The position numbers and the translations under genes were made by a program. 64,000 nt of DNA, from assembly GCA_014529385.2 (NCBI GenBank), contig CM043942.1, positions 108,003,141 to 108,067,140 of the forward strand, written 5' to 3'. This document shows positions 9,724-19,835 of the stretch, in pieces (within the stretch, counting starts at the first letter, position 1; the number at the start of each line of letters is the position of its first letter). A model generated the notes under the pieces. The model saw only the letters and a list, made by a program, of their open reading frames with translations. It ran no database searches and had not been told where the DNA came from. Origin of the DNA: Adiantum capillus-veneris (taxonomy: Eukaryota; Streptophyta; Polypodiopsida; Polypodiales; Pteridaceae).

Positions 9724-10182
9724 TCTGCAATTGTGGGTTCTTGTGGGTTCGTATGGGTCTTGGGTTCTTAAGTCCACGCGGAACTTGGATTCTTGAGGTT
9801 CTTGAGGTCCTTGATTCGTGAGAATCTTGGGTTCTTGAGGTTTTCTTTCGCTTGCAAATCGCATTGGAAAAGGATCTTCTCTTCACCCGAATTCTACTCC
9901 TTTCTGCGGGCGCACCCCTAGGCGGCCTTGCGCTCACACCAGGGTTGCTTTTTCCCACCTCACGTAGATTGGCCGGCCGCTAAGTGCACGGTCCGCTCTC
10001 AATGAGTGAAAAGAGACACAAGGGGAGGCTGGACAAGCCCTTCTTTCTTGGGATTCCTGTCACTCTTCAACAAAACACGATTAGAAATCGCCATGCCCAA
10101 GTAAACTTGGGTTCGTGCGATCGCAACAAGCAAAAAAAAATTCTTGTGGTTCTTTCCTTGAGTAATGCAGAACACTTCCAAA
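9724..10182 (-). other. Family B leader between PBS and gene
   Basis: Non-coding leader on the minus strand, about 460 bp, joins the primer-binding site to the MVITRSG start. It contains repeated 'cttgaggttcttg'/'gggttcttg' words (9730-9840). A short open frame (9680-9958) shows no known domain. Confidence 0.5.
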
Positions 10183-10194
10183 GCTCTGATACCA
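10183..10194 (-). promoter_or_regulatory. Primer-binding site of family B (tRNA-iMet)
   Basis: On the minus strand this reads TGGTATCAGAGC, the standard plant complement of the initiator tRNA-Met 3' end, one base after the LTR end ...CCTAACA. It fixes 10196-11325 as the 5' LTR. Confidence 0.92.
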
Positions 10195-10195
10195 A

Positions 10196-11325
10196 TGTTA
10201 GGTGCAGCGAAATGAATGTTGTATTTTCTCAAGATTAGTGATCTTTATTGCTCAAGGTTCCTTTTAGTTCTTAGGGAAAGAGAGCTTTCCGTCTTGTAGA
10301 GTGTTGTGGTCACGAACAAAGTGAGTGGATATTGTGCATGCAAGTGAATGAGAGAGAGAAGAGATACGACACCCGCGAGGTTGTAAAACCCTCCTCCGAA
10401 GGCCCCACTCTCGTCGGCGAGAGTGGTCTACTTTGATTGCACAAATGCGTACAATGCGAATGCAATGGATTGATGCAATGGGACTATGCCGATGACGACG
10501 ACGGCAACTTGACGGCTGAAATCTGAGATCTTCTAATCGCTGAATTTCGGGACTGTTTCGGTGGCTGAAAATGACTGTTTTGGCTGCGTTTCCTTGGGCT
10601 AAAGATGGGGGAGCTTCTGCAACCGATCTGGGATGTATCTGCTAACTTGCTGAAGGCTGAAAATGCTGTGTATCTGCGGTAGGTTGGGGCTGAAAGTCAA
10701 AACGCTGTAGCAAGGCAAAAACGCCAGCAAAAACGCTAGCTTGGCTGAAATTGCCGATGTCAAAACGCTGATTCTGCTGATGCTTTGAAATCCCAAAAAC
10801 GCTGGGCTTCGGGGGCTGCCTGAAGGGGTCACAAACGCCACGAAATGGGATGATCTGGCAATGGCTGATTCTGGACAAAAACACCAAGAGGAGTGGGAGG
10901 TATGGCGATGGGGGGTCATGAGGGGGGGTACTGCTGAGAAGTTACTTGTTGAGCGGGAAGCTCCTGCTGCCTCTTCTGCCAGAAAGTGTGAACTTTGGTT
11001 TGCTTATATATTAACTTAGAAAAATTGCCCTACCTACTTTTGTAGGAAAGTCACTTAAAAATAATAAGTGAAAATCCCAATAAATAGGAAAATAGGCTAA
11101 ATGCACTGGAAAAATCCCCTAACTGATGCTAATGGATTCTGATAGGATTTCTGATCATCATGTTGTGTGCAACCGGAGGATATGCATCTATTGCTAAGTG
11201 ACTGGGCATGCACAGTCTACGAATAGACTCACAAAAGTGCCAGATCACTGCTAATCTAAACTGACTGAACCCTGCTGTGGCGTAGCTTGTCCACGGACAC
11301 ATAGGGTTGGGATGTGTCACGTGAC
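10196..11325 (-). repeat. 5' LTR of family B
   Basis: A 1.13-kb direct repeat of 3930-5049 with small differences, such as an extra 'attgatgcaatgg' block near 10467. Its outer end lacks the final base of the palindrome (GTGAC then CT tract), so a nucleotide was changed or lost at the junction with the microsatellite. U3 includes the G-box palindrome, as in the partner LTR. Confidence 0.9.
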
Positions 11326-11396
<71 letters not shown>

Positions 11397-11500
11397 GTTT
11401 GCAATTTTCTCATGTGTTGCTGTAGATTTCTCCCTTGGAGTGTCCAAGCCTATTAAGTGGTATCAATGCTCAGATGATTCTTCTTCTACGCAGGATCCGA
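11326..11500 (+). repeat. Family A LTR right half, PBS and leader start
   Basis: The (CT)n tract resumes at 11329-11390 and is followed by the family A LTR end block 'cttggagtgtccaagc' and 'ctatta'. A decayed tRNA-iMet primer-binding site TGGTATCAATGC lies at 11458-11469. It completes the LTR begun at 3691-3929, with family B inserted in its CT tract. The orientation is plus, and leader sequence follows until the solo LTR at 11501. Confidence 0.75.
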
Positions 11501-12621
11501 TGTCACGTGACACGTCCAACCCTATGTGCCCATGGACAAGCTACAACATGACAAGGGTTTAATTCAATCCAGTCAGTCTAGCTTAGGAAGTGTTCTAGCA
11601 CTTTTGTGAGTCTGTTAGCAGACCGTGCATGCCCAGGCACTTAGAGTAGATGCATATCCTTTGGTTGCACACAGCATGATCATCAACATTACCATCATAA
11701 TCCATCAAGAGCATTTTCCAGTGCACAGGACCTATTTTCCCTATTTTTGACATTTTTCACTTATTAATTTTAAGTGACTTTTGTTGGGAACTAGGTAGGG
11801 CAATTTTGCTAATGAAGTATATAAGCAACCTAGCGCTAGCACTATCTGGCAGGAGAGGAGAAGGTGCATCAGGCAATTCACTTGCAACAGGCTTCTCTCT
11901 CCCCCTCTCAAGCAAGAACCAACCCCCATAGCCTGGCATTTTCAGTAACAAACTCCAACGTTTCCAACCCACACCCCTGGCGTTTTTCAGCATCCATTCT
12001 CATCGCCAACAGCCCTAATCAGCGACGCTTGCAAGACTCAGCAGATTCAACGTTCTCAACATTAAGCTTCAATGTTTTTCTCAACAGTAAAACCAGCATT
12101 TTCTCAGCCGTAAAACGAGCGTTTTCCTTCAGCAATAAACAGCAGCAAGCAGCGTTTTTTGCAACGATTAAAAGGGCAGCAGGTGGCGTTTTTGAAGCAG
12201 CAGAAATTCAGTGAAAAAGACTTAGCCAGATCAGCGTTTTCTATCAGCATCATGTACAGCAGAAGATAGAGATTCAAGTCGTCGCCGTCATCGTCATATC
12301 CGCTCATTGCATAATAGCTTTCCAAGTTTGCATCAGTGTCTTGTACTAGATTGTGCAATCAATAGCATAGAGACCTCTCGCCATCGAGAGAGGGGCCTTC
12401 GGAGGAGGGTTTGACAACTCCCCGGTGTCGTATTCTTTTCTCTCTCTATCTCTCAGTCTCAGCACCTTCATTCACAGTGTTCATCACTATGTTTGTGATC
12501 ACTTGCACTCTCTCGGTAAAGAACGAAAGGCTCTCCCTTCCCTAAGTAAAAAGGAACCTTGAGCCTAGTTCGGAGCACTCATCTTGAGCAAAGTTCAACA
12601 CTCATTCCGCTGCACCTTACA
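11501..12621 (+). repeat. Diverged solo LTR of family B, inverted
   Basis: It reads TGTCACGTGACA...CACCTTACA on the plus strand, opposite to 10196-11325. Shared blocks include 'cttcggaggagggtt', 'gtcgtatt', 'ccagtgcac' and 'cattccgctgcacc'. No second LTR or internal region adjoins it. Flanks TCCGA (11496-11500) and TCCAA (12622-12626) match at 4 of 5 bases, fitting an old target duplication. It is clearly more diverged than the 3930/10196 pair, so it is an older insertion. Confidence 0.8.
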
Positions 12622-13500
12622 TCCAATCTCTTTTCCCAAAACACACATGGGTTCTAGCAGTGAATCTGACACAGAACACTGTTCCACCGATTACCCGTCT
12701 TCAGGGAGATGAAGAGCACTCCAATCCTAGCGAAGAAGCACAGGAAAACCCAACGGGAGCCGACCTCCTTCCGTAAAATCGGGAGAAGATCATGGCCCGC
12801 TTCTGATGGGAGATCTCGACAGATGGCATACCAACGTCAACTACATGTCGACACAAGTGCCAAACGGATGATCAAGCTCCAAGGACCCGAGATACATAAA
12901 GTATCTTAAGAATCATTGACAAGGTTTAGTCACAATGGCAAGATGTTGTTCGTTCACCTCTCAAGTCACTAAGAAGAAGACAGCAAAGCCGAGTGCAGAA
13001 ACTCAGAACTGTACTCGCAGGAAGAGTTTGACGACACTCTTGAAAAGAGGAAAGAGAATCAACCAGTTGATAAAGCCCACAAAGCATTCTCGGAAGAAGA
13101 GCAATTCAAAGGGATATCCTTGCTACCTAGGCCGGAAATCCACTTTCGAGGAGGCTAGTAAATCCAAGAAAAGTGTTCATTTCGAGGGTGACCCCAGCTC
13201 TCCGTCTTCACCTTCTTCTTCAAACAATTCCAAGAGTTCTTCTGCCTCTGATTCCAGCAAAGAGGAAAAGAAGCGGAGGAAGACAAAAAAAAGTAAGAAA
13301 AACACATCTCAGAGGAAGTCTTAGCAGTTTGGATACAGAGTCCCGGACCGTCAAAGCTTGTGGCATTCCATCACTCAGACTAAGTTGTCAACAAATGAGG
13401 TGGGCAAATCTACTTTCTTTGTTTCGTTTACAAATTGTTCATGTTCAGGCCAAACAGATCTGGGGAGAACAGATAATCATTTGAAGAGGCTCAAGTTTCA
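12622..13500 (+). pseudogene. Decayed gag of the family A element
   Basis: After the solo LTR the retroelement leader resumes, then comes a broken gag-like region. Open stretches at 12709-12909 and 12935-13324 are in different frames. The second is Lys/Ser-rich with a 'SSPSSPSSSNNSKSSSASDSS' tract and a basic tail. Position (LTR, PBS, leader, then this) argues for gag, but no zinc knuckle or capsid motif is certain. No protease, RT or integrase follows, so the element is truncated near 13500. Confidence 0.5.
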
Positions 13501-13721
13501 TACTGAGGTCCCAAGTTAAGCCAATGCACCATCAACCACTGCATAAAGGGAAATTTGATTAGCAAAGCCTCTAGATTGACACGAAAAAACCAATTTTAAG
13601 AAGGCAATAAAGTCAAAGCCTAACAAGATTGAAATGAAAAAAGTCACCCCCTTTAGATAAGCCAAAGCTTTGTGAGAGAAAATAGGGTAGGTTAGGGTCA
13701 AAGAAAGACCACCAATTGTAC

Positions 13722-13756
<35 letters not shown>

Positions 13757-14700
13757 GCCTAAAAACACTGGCAATCTTCAATTGGATACATGCATAAAAC
13801 TAAGAGCAAGGGGTCCTACGTATAGTAGACTCCCACATCTATGCGACCTACACAGATAACCCATGACCCAATAAAATGGGGGTGCCCTCATAAATATGCC
13901 ACATCAACATAAAATTGAGACCTGACCTCTAAATAACAGAGGAGTAAAGGTCTTGCCTCTTGCCAACTAACCAAGTGGGCACATACATGGCTGTAAAGGC
14001 ATAATACAGGTACGTACTACGTCTAGCTTGCATTAACCGGGATAAAACGACCCTTACTCCCTAATCTACTCCTGGGAGATACATGAGCCCCCACCAGACA
14101 AGAAGTGCAACTCTAACAAAGTTACTTAATACATGTACCAAAATTAGAATTGCATACCACCAATGAAAGCAATGTGTGGTTGGCTACATGTGCACTACTT
14201 TCAAAAAGATGCCTAAATGAATCTAGTATAAGCCTAGACACACCCTCCTTAAAGGGAAGTGAAGGTATAGACACATGTCACTCGAAAATATAATTCTCAG
14301 CTCCGTGCCAATATGGGTCTTCCGCGTGAGAGCATTGCCATCATTGTAGCTTTGCATATCTGTTAGCTGTATCCACTTAATGAGAGAAAGGCTGTCTCAT
14401 TTCTTGAGCACGAACCGATACGTATATAAAAACCAAGAGACTGCCACATGTATATGCTCAAATTTAAAGACAAGAAACGGAGTCAAGGCAGTTTTTCCAT
14501 AGGGAACAGTGTTGTCAGGATGGCAAACCTGCAAGAAGAAAATGGGAGGGCATCCATGGACTGCGATGACATGAAAATGGCGTAGTTGTACTTGGCGAGC
14601 TGAAAATGGGCACGTGAGAAGAGAGACACAAAATCCTGCGCAAGCTGATTGAAAGCGGGAAAGAAGCAGCAATCAGGAATATTCGTCGTTTGCTTTGAAT

Positions 14701-14732
<32 letters not shown>

Positions 14733-14990
14733 TAAGCAAGTAAACCTGGAAGGTCGGAGATGGGTAGAAAGGGGACTTGCAGAAGGTCGACTGGGACGCG
14801 TGGAGGAGGAGGAAACTGCTCTGTATAATCTGCATACCCTAGAAGCGCATGTCCTTGTTGCGCCTCCCATCTCTGATAGTCTCCAACTTCAAATTTCAGA
14901 CTTCATTTCTCGAGTGGTGCTGCCCTCAAGTTTCAAACCAACCAGTGTATTTTCAATGCGTCCAGGATTAAGTGGAGGGGTTGAACGTCA
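13501..14990 (+). other. Non-coding stretch with TG and GA microsatellites
   Basis: No gene is supported. It contains (TG)n at about 13726-13754 and (GA)n at about 14699-14728. Between 14400 and 14870 open frames exist on both strands, but they are low-complexity (Ser/Leu from CT repeats) or lack any recognisable domain. An unseen exon of a host gene cannot be excluded here. Confidence 0.4.
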
Positions 14991-14995
14991 CACAT

Positions 14996-15723
14996 TATAA
15001 GGAGTATGAGCCTCCTGAAAACGGCCACGGGAGGGGACCCCCCACCTAAACACGCTAGCCTCACTCTACGCACTCGTGCCCGTGGGGACTCCACGCAAGG
15101 TTCCCCAGGGCACGCTATGACCCTCCGTGAGTGCGGCGGAGCCTGAGGCTACGTGGGGCTAGGGACCCGGAACGCAAGACCCGCGAAACGCAACACAGCC
15201 GTCGACCCATGGAACGCAACCACGCCCGAGCCGGGCCCACCTGAGCCGGTCCCGTCCGAGCCAGGCCCCCTGGAAGACAACACCTCGACCCGAGCCGGTC
15301 TCGTCCGAGCCGGGCCCACCTGAGCCGGTCCCGTCCGAGCCAGGCCCCCTGGAAGACAACACCTCGACCCGAGTCGGTCCCGTCTGAGCCGGGACCACCT
15401 GAGCCGGTCCCGTCCGAGCCAGGCCCCTTGAAGACAAGCACCTCGACCCGAGCCGGTCCCGTCCGAGCCGGGCCCTCCTGAGCCGGTCCCGTCCGAGCCA
15501 GGCCCCTTGAAGACAAAAGCACCTTGCCCCGAGCCGGTCCCGTCTGAGCCGGGCCCTTTTCTCCGCAAGCTTCCGCAAACGCGCCCACCACGCTTCTCCG
15601 CATTGACGGCCCAAAACCCCGGGTCGTCACACTTGGTATCAGAGCCACTCCCACATGGCGGCCCCAACCACCGGGTCGTCACACTTGGTATCAGAGCCAC
15701 TCCCACATGGCGGGGTCGTCACA
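14996..15723 (+). repeat. 5' LTR of family C
   Basis: It is collinear with 16562-17346: 'gtatgagcctcc', 'acggccacgggaggggaccc', then a GC-rich minisatellite built on 'gagccggtcccgtccgagcc' (about 15228-15555). It ends with tandem 52/40-bp units, each carrying 'gggtcgtcaca' and TGGTATCAGAGC (PBS-like copies at 15634 and 15686). The real boundary is the third 'gtcaca' at 15723. Long minus-strand frames here are by-products of the repeat and should not be annotated as genes. Confidence 0.85.
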
Positions 15724-15725
15724 CT

Positions 15726-15737
15726 TGGTATCAGAGC
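15726..15737 (+). promoter_or_regulatory. Primer-binding site of family C (tRNA-iMet)
   Basis: TGGTATCAGAGC follows the last LTR-end copy by two bases and is the first such site outside the LTR. Two further copies lie inside the LTR itself, so this element has alternative priming sites. Confidence 0.85.
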
Positions 15738-16557
15738 TTCAGGAAGAGAGCTCCAGTCCACCTCCACATGATGCGCCCAACCCGCGGGCCGTCACCTCTT
15801 CTGCAAACACACTGGAAAGATGCAAGCCAGACAGGGCTCTTTATATCAAAAACAAAAAAAGAGAAAACGCGACGGACCAAGCCAACTGAGTTCGTCGTGC
15901 CCCGGCCACGTTTGTGGCCCATGCTGAGCTGAAGACCCACTCAAGTCTACAAGAGACCACAGGGCACCGTGCTAGCCCTCCAAATGACGTCCACACAGGG
16001 ACAAACAGGGATCAGTTTGAAGATTGAAGAATCAGCCAAAGCCTTCATGGTGTCATGACGACCAAAGCTACTTTGACCCAAAGACTGCATCTAACCAAGT
16101 AACCTTGCCCGATTCAAGATTCAAGATTGGAAACCAAAGCTGGTGTCAGCCTAAGTCTACAACGTGTGTCAAAATGACGGTAAGTTTCCTTGCAAATTCG
16201 CAAGGGTTGCATTGCGACGGACTTCCTTCACATTCGGCTTTCAAGAAGCCTCCGCGCGGGCCAACGCAGCAGGTGGCTCCGCGCACACCGGGTTACCTTT
16301 TGGGGAATACTCAAGTATGGGGAATTCTACTTGCGTATTCAAAGCATCCATTTTTCAGCCTTTTGCCAAAAACCACAAAAATACACACACATCATTCCAA
16401 AAATGACAAAAACAAAGCATGTTTTCTACTTGCATTTTCGGGTACAGTTTTCACGCACTTTGCACTTATATGCACCCCTTCGCCTTTGGCCTCATGCATA
16501 GCCAAGCACTCTTTTCCCTTCGTTCGACGAGGACGTCGAACTCTCTTCAACCGGGGG
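15738..16557 (+). other. Family C internal region, non-coding
   Basis: About 0.8 kb has no domain I recognise. A 180-codon open frame (16024-16566) runs into the right LTR and lacks any retroelement motif. Its composition looks non-coding. It ends in the polypurine-like ACCGGGGGTG just before the right LTR. Confidence 0.65.
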
Positions 16558-16561
16558 TGTG

Positions 16562-17346
16562 TATAAGGGGTATGAGCCTCCCGAAAACGGCCACGGGAGG
16601 GGACCCCCCACCTAGACACGCTAGCCTCACTCCACGCACTCGTGCACCGTGGGGACTCCACGCAAGGTTCCCCAGGGCACGCTATGACCCTCCGTGAGTG
16701 CGGCGGAGCCTGAGGCTACGTGGGGCTAGGGACCCGGAACACAAGACCCACGAAACGCAACACGGCCGTCGACCCATGGAACGCAACCACGCCCGAGCCG
16801 GTCCCGTCCGAGCCGGGCCCCTTTGAAGGCAACTGACCCGAGCCGGTCCCGTCTGAGCCGGGCCCACCTGAGCCGGTCCCGTCCGAGCCAAGCCCCCTGG
16901 AAGACAACACCTCGACCCGAGTCGGTCCCGTCCGAGCCGGGCCCACCTGAGCCGGTCCCGTCCGAGCCAGGCCCCCTGGAAGACAACACCTCGACCCGAG
17001 CCGGTCCCGTCCGAGCCGGGCCCACCTGAGCCGGTCCCGTCCGAGCCAGGCCCCTTGAAGACAAGCACCTTGACCCGAGCCGGTCCCGTCCGAGCCAGGC
17101 CCTCCTGAGCCGGTCCTGTCCGAGCCAGGCCCCTTGAAGACAAAAGCACCTTGCCCCGAGCCGGGCCCTTTTCTCCGCAAGCTTCCGCAAAGGCGCCCAC
17201 CACGCTTCTCCGCATTGACGGCCCAAAACCCCAGGTCGTCACACTTGGTATCAGAGCCACTCCCACATGGCGGCCCCAACCACCGGGTCGTCACACTTGG
17301 TATCAGAGCCACTCCAACATGGCGGCCCAACCTCCGGGTCGTCACA
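16562..17346 (+). repeat. 3' LTR of family C
   Basis: A 785-bp partner of 14996-15723 with the same minisatellite (about 16795-17135) and three 'ggtcgtcaca' units spaced 52 and 51 bp (from 17233, 17285 and 17336). Two internal TGGTATCAGAGCC copies are present. It is followed by CACAT, the proposed target duplication. Confidence 0.85.
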
Positions 17347-17351
17347 CACAT

Positions 17352-18045
17352 TATCCTTTTCATCCTTGTATGAGAAGGTGAAAACCATGTTTGAGAAAGA
17401 AAATTCTACAAAGAATTGAACTTTTCAGCTTGTCTCAAACCTACTCGCAAGAATTTGAGGCGGTTTTTTGGCATGTCCAAAGCTTTCTCTTTTCGCCAAC
17501 TAAAATAGGAAAAAAAGTTGAATTATATTTTTAAGCATTTTTTGATAGGCAAAAAATGTTGATTGGTTGAAATAAGATAGTGGGCATTCATTTAGATGGA
17601 GAGTGTGTAAATCCAATGATGGACTTTAAAAGTGTCTTGGAGTTTTGAAATATGAAGTGAATGCTTATCGACCAATGAAATGATTTTGGACTGAAAACAT
17701 GAAAGTTTGAAACATTGAGCTAAACTTTTACTGGAAGTAAACTTTTGTCCAAAGGAGTAATATTGGTCTCGTGTAGAGAGAGTTGACATTTTAAAAAAAG
17801 ATGATTTATTTTTAAGCTTTAAGAGATTTTATAGCTAAGTATAGCTAAGTCTAGAGATTTTATAGCTAAGTCTAGAGCTGATGGGATGTAGAACTTTTAA
17901 AGTAAGGTCTCCAACTAAGACCCTAGAGTTTGTTTTTTGAAGATGAAGTTTTCGGGAGACAAAGAAATGTAGATCATGATCCATGTTAAAATGTAAGACA
18001 AGAAATTTCATTTGATCAAAAGTTGAGTACTCAAGTAGGGATGAT
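17352..18045 (+). other. AT-rich non-coding DNA
   Basis: No coding signal is visible. 'tatagctaagt' words repeat near 17830-17875. The block 'gtagaacttttaaagtaaggtct' (17888) recurs, diverged, at 22531 ('gtagagcttttaaagtaggatct'), so part of this is a dispersed repeat. Confidence 0.5.
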
Positions 18046-19094
18046 ATCTATACTCTAAAATTTTCAAGGGAGATAATGTGTATACAAGAAGAGGCTCTCC
18101 TACACTGCCTCAATGTTCGGTCTCACATTTAAGGTAGCAAGAGCTAAACCAAATGATTGGTATGATATAGATTGTGCGTAAGGAAAAAGGCTCAAGCATA
18201 TAAATGGTTGAATACAATCTGCTCTCTCAACAAGGAACATGCTTTTTTAATTTGGGGAGAGAGGGAGATAGACATCAATGACATATGATTTCAGGTCACA
18301 ACCTCAATTTTGCGACACATCCTTGAGTTTAACATAATGACCAAAACTCTTGCAAAAATAAACAATTGAGTGATCTTATTTTGCTTTCATTTCCTATCAC
18401 ATTTAAAGGTGCAAATGAAGTGAGAGTGTACATGAAAAAATAGTGTGCACCTTATTGTACTAAGCTACTTATGCATTATTGTATTAAATGATGATGTAAA
18501 GCATTAGTATGCTTGTGCACAAAACATAGATAGAGATGCAAGCAAGGCATCTAGAGAGCAACATAGATAGAATAGTCAATCACATTCTTAATATTAAAAG
18601 AAATCCAACTCATCTCTTTGAAATTGGAAGCTTTCCTCGTACATTGGAAAGTATGAGCCCTGATCTTTTCATAACTCTACTCTGAGGTATGAAAAGTTCT
18701 AAAATTACATAGTGTTGCAGATATGGGCCTTTATCTTTGAAAGCTTGCTAGCTTACCCAGTTTGTACTTTTGACTTGGTAGCACTTTTGTCAACTCTAAG
18801 TAGACCAAGGGAAAGATGTCCTTCTTATTATATAGGCGGTTATGATGTGCACTACTACCATGCCTTGCTAATAAGAAAGATGCAAGGATATAAGCAAGTA
18901 AGAGAATGGAGCAGAGACATTGAATACAATTGTGTTCCTATCATCGAAACCAATTTTAGAACCCACTCCATTTTCAAAAAAAGGTTTTTTTTACATTGAC
19001 TCTCTTAGCTTTCATCTCATCACACCATGCTAACTTATCTCATCTCTATGATCAGGCTTGGTAGCATTTCTAGATCAAAGTAGACCAAAAGGAG

Positions 19095-19185
<91 letters not shown>

Positions 19186-19460
19186 TGCCCACCCCCGTAG
19201 AATTAGAGGACTCCCAAGTTTGTTGAACAAGGGCTAGCACCTCATGAAAAATAATGTCTATGAGAAGCTCCAAATCTTGGTATCAAAGAATGCTTTACAA
19301 CATCTATTAAAAGGTCATGTCATGCATTACTTTAAAAAATGTGATAGACTATACATGTAGGAAGAGAATATTGGCAGTGTTCCTCTTGGAAGACAAGATA
19401 GCCCTATGAGAATAGAGACGATGTTTCCTTGGCCGCAGCAACACGCGGGTCACATACTAG
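18046..19460 (+). mobile_element. Possible non-autonomous Helitron
   Basis: The 3' end shows the Helitron signature: a short GC stem-loop (CCGC 19433-19436, loop, GCGG 19445-19448), eight bases, then CTAG (19457-19460) followed by T. A plausible 5' end, TCTATACTCTAAAA, preceded by A, lies at 18046. There is no rep/helicase gene inside, only microsatellites and AT-rich DNA. The 3' end is the stronger half of the case, and the 5' end could be chance. Confidence 0.35.
19096..19185 (+). repeat. Compound (CT)n(AT)n(AC)n microsatellite
   Basis: Three dinucleotide runs follow each other without interruption. The open frames over it are Arg/Glu or Ile/Tyr repeats and not genes. Confidence 0.9.
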
Positions 19461-19775
19461 TTCTAATAAATTCTATACACACACACACACATATATTAAT
19501 TAGTTCTTTTTATTTCACCTTTCATTTCACAACTTCACATGGCTTTACATTTCTTGCATTTATAGCTTGATTCCAATCACGGTTAACGTTCGAGAAAGTA
19601 TTGAGGCGGTCCGGGGCGGGCAACAAGAAGAGTGGCCTCTAAGCACCCTTCTAGGCTCCCGTGCTGCTCAATTGGGTTGGGGTTGGAAAAAAAAACAAAC
19701 ACACACACAAACCCGCAACCTAACCCTACACAAATTTGGGGCACCACCTAGTTTTGGATGCGAACTAGGACGCGT

Positions 19776-19835
<60 letters not shown>

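Larger units (their letters stand above)
3930..11325 (-). mobile_element. Family B LTR element without pol, minus strand
   Basis: Two near-identical direct LTRs (3930-5049 and 10196-11325) flank a minus-strand internal region. A tRNA-iMet primer-binding site lies next to the right LTR and a polypurine tract next to the left one. Without the hAT at 5804-8940 the internal region is only about 2.0 kb and shows one gene (coiled coil plus acidic HDD repeats), with no protease, RT or integrase motif. This resembles gag-only non-autonomous LTR elements (TR-GAG type). The element lies inside a CT tract of a family A LTR, so the target duplication is blurred (CTCTG left, TCACT right). Confidence 0.85.
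14996..17346 (+). mobile_element. Family C non-coding LTR element
   Basis: Two LTRs (14996-15723 and 16562-17346) flank an 0.8-kb internal region with a tRNA-iMet PBS at its start and a G-rich PPT before the right LTR. CACAT occurs at both outer edges (14991-14995 and 17347-17351), a 5-bp target duplication if the LTR begins TATAAGG. If it begins at the TG two bases earlier the duplication is 4 of 5. There is no gag or pol, so it depends on enzymes from elsewhere (TRIM/LARD-like). Confidence 0.85.

Noticed and set aside
14397-14870. Host gene exon on the minus strand with a 'ttcttcttgcag' acceptor-like site
   Set aside because: Frames are short, low-complexity near the GA tract, and match no domain I know. 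One acceptor-like motif is not enough.
15115-15706. Long minus-strand open frames rich in GPGSDGTGSG repeats (also 16682-17363)
   Set aside because: They arise from the GC-rich minisatellite in family C LTRs, are open in all three minus frames at once, and recur in both LTRs. This is repeat structure, not a gene.
16024-16566. 180-codon plus-strand frame in family C
   Set aside because: No domain, biased composition, and its end runs into the 3' LTR. There is no sign of coding beyond chance openness.
15624-17310. tRNA-iMet genes suggested by many TGGTATCAGAGC sites
   Set aside because: These are 12-base primer-binding sites next to LTR ends. No cloverleaf or full tRNA sequence surrounds them.
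19726-19745. Telomere repeat (aacctaaccctac)
   Set aside because: A single imperfect copy beside microsatellites, with no tandem array.
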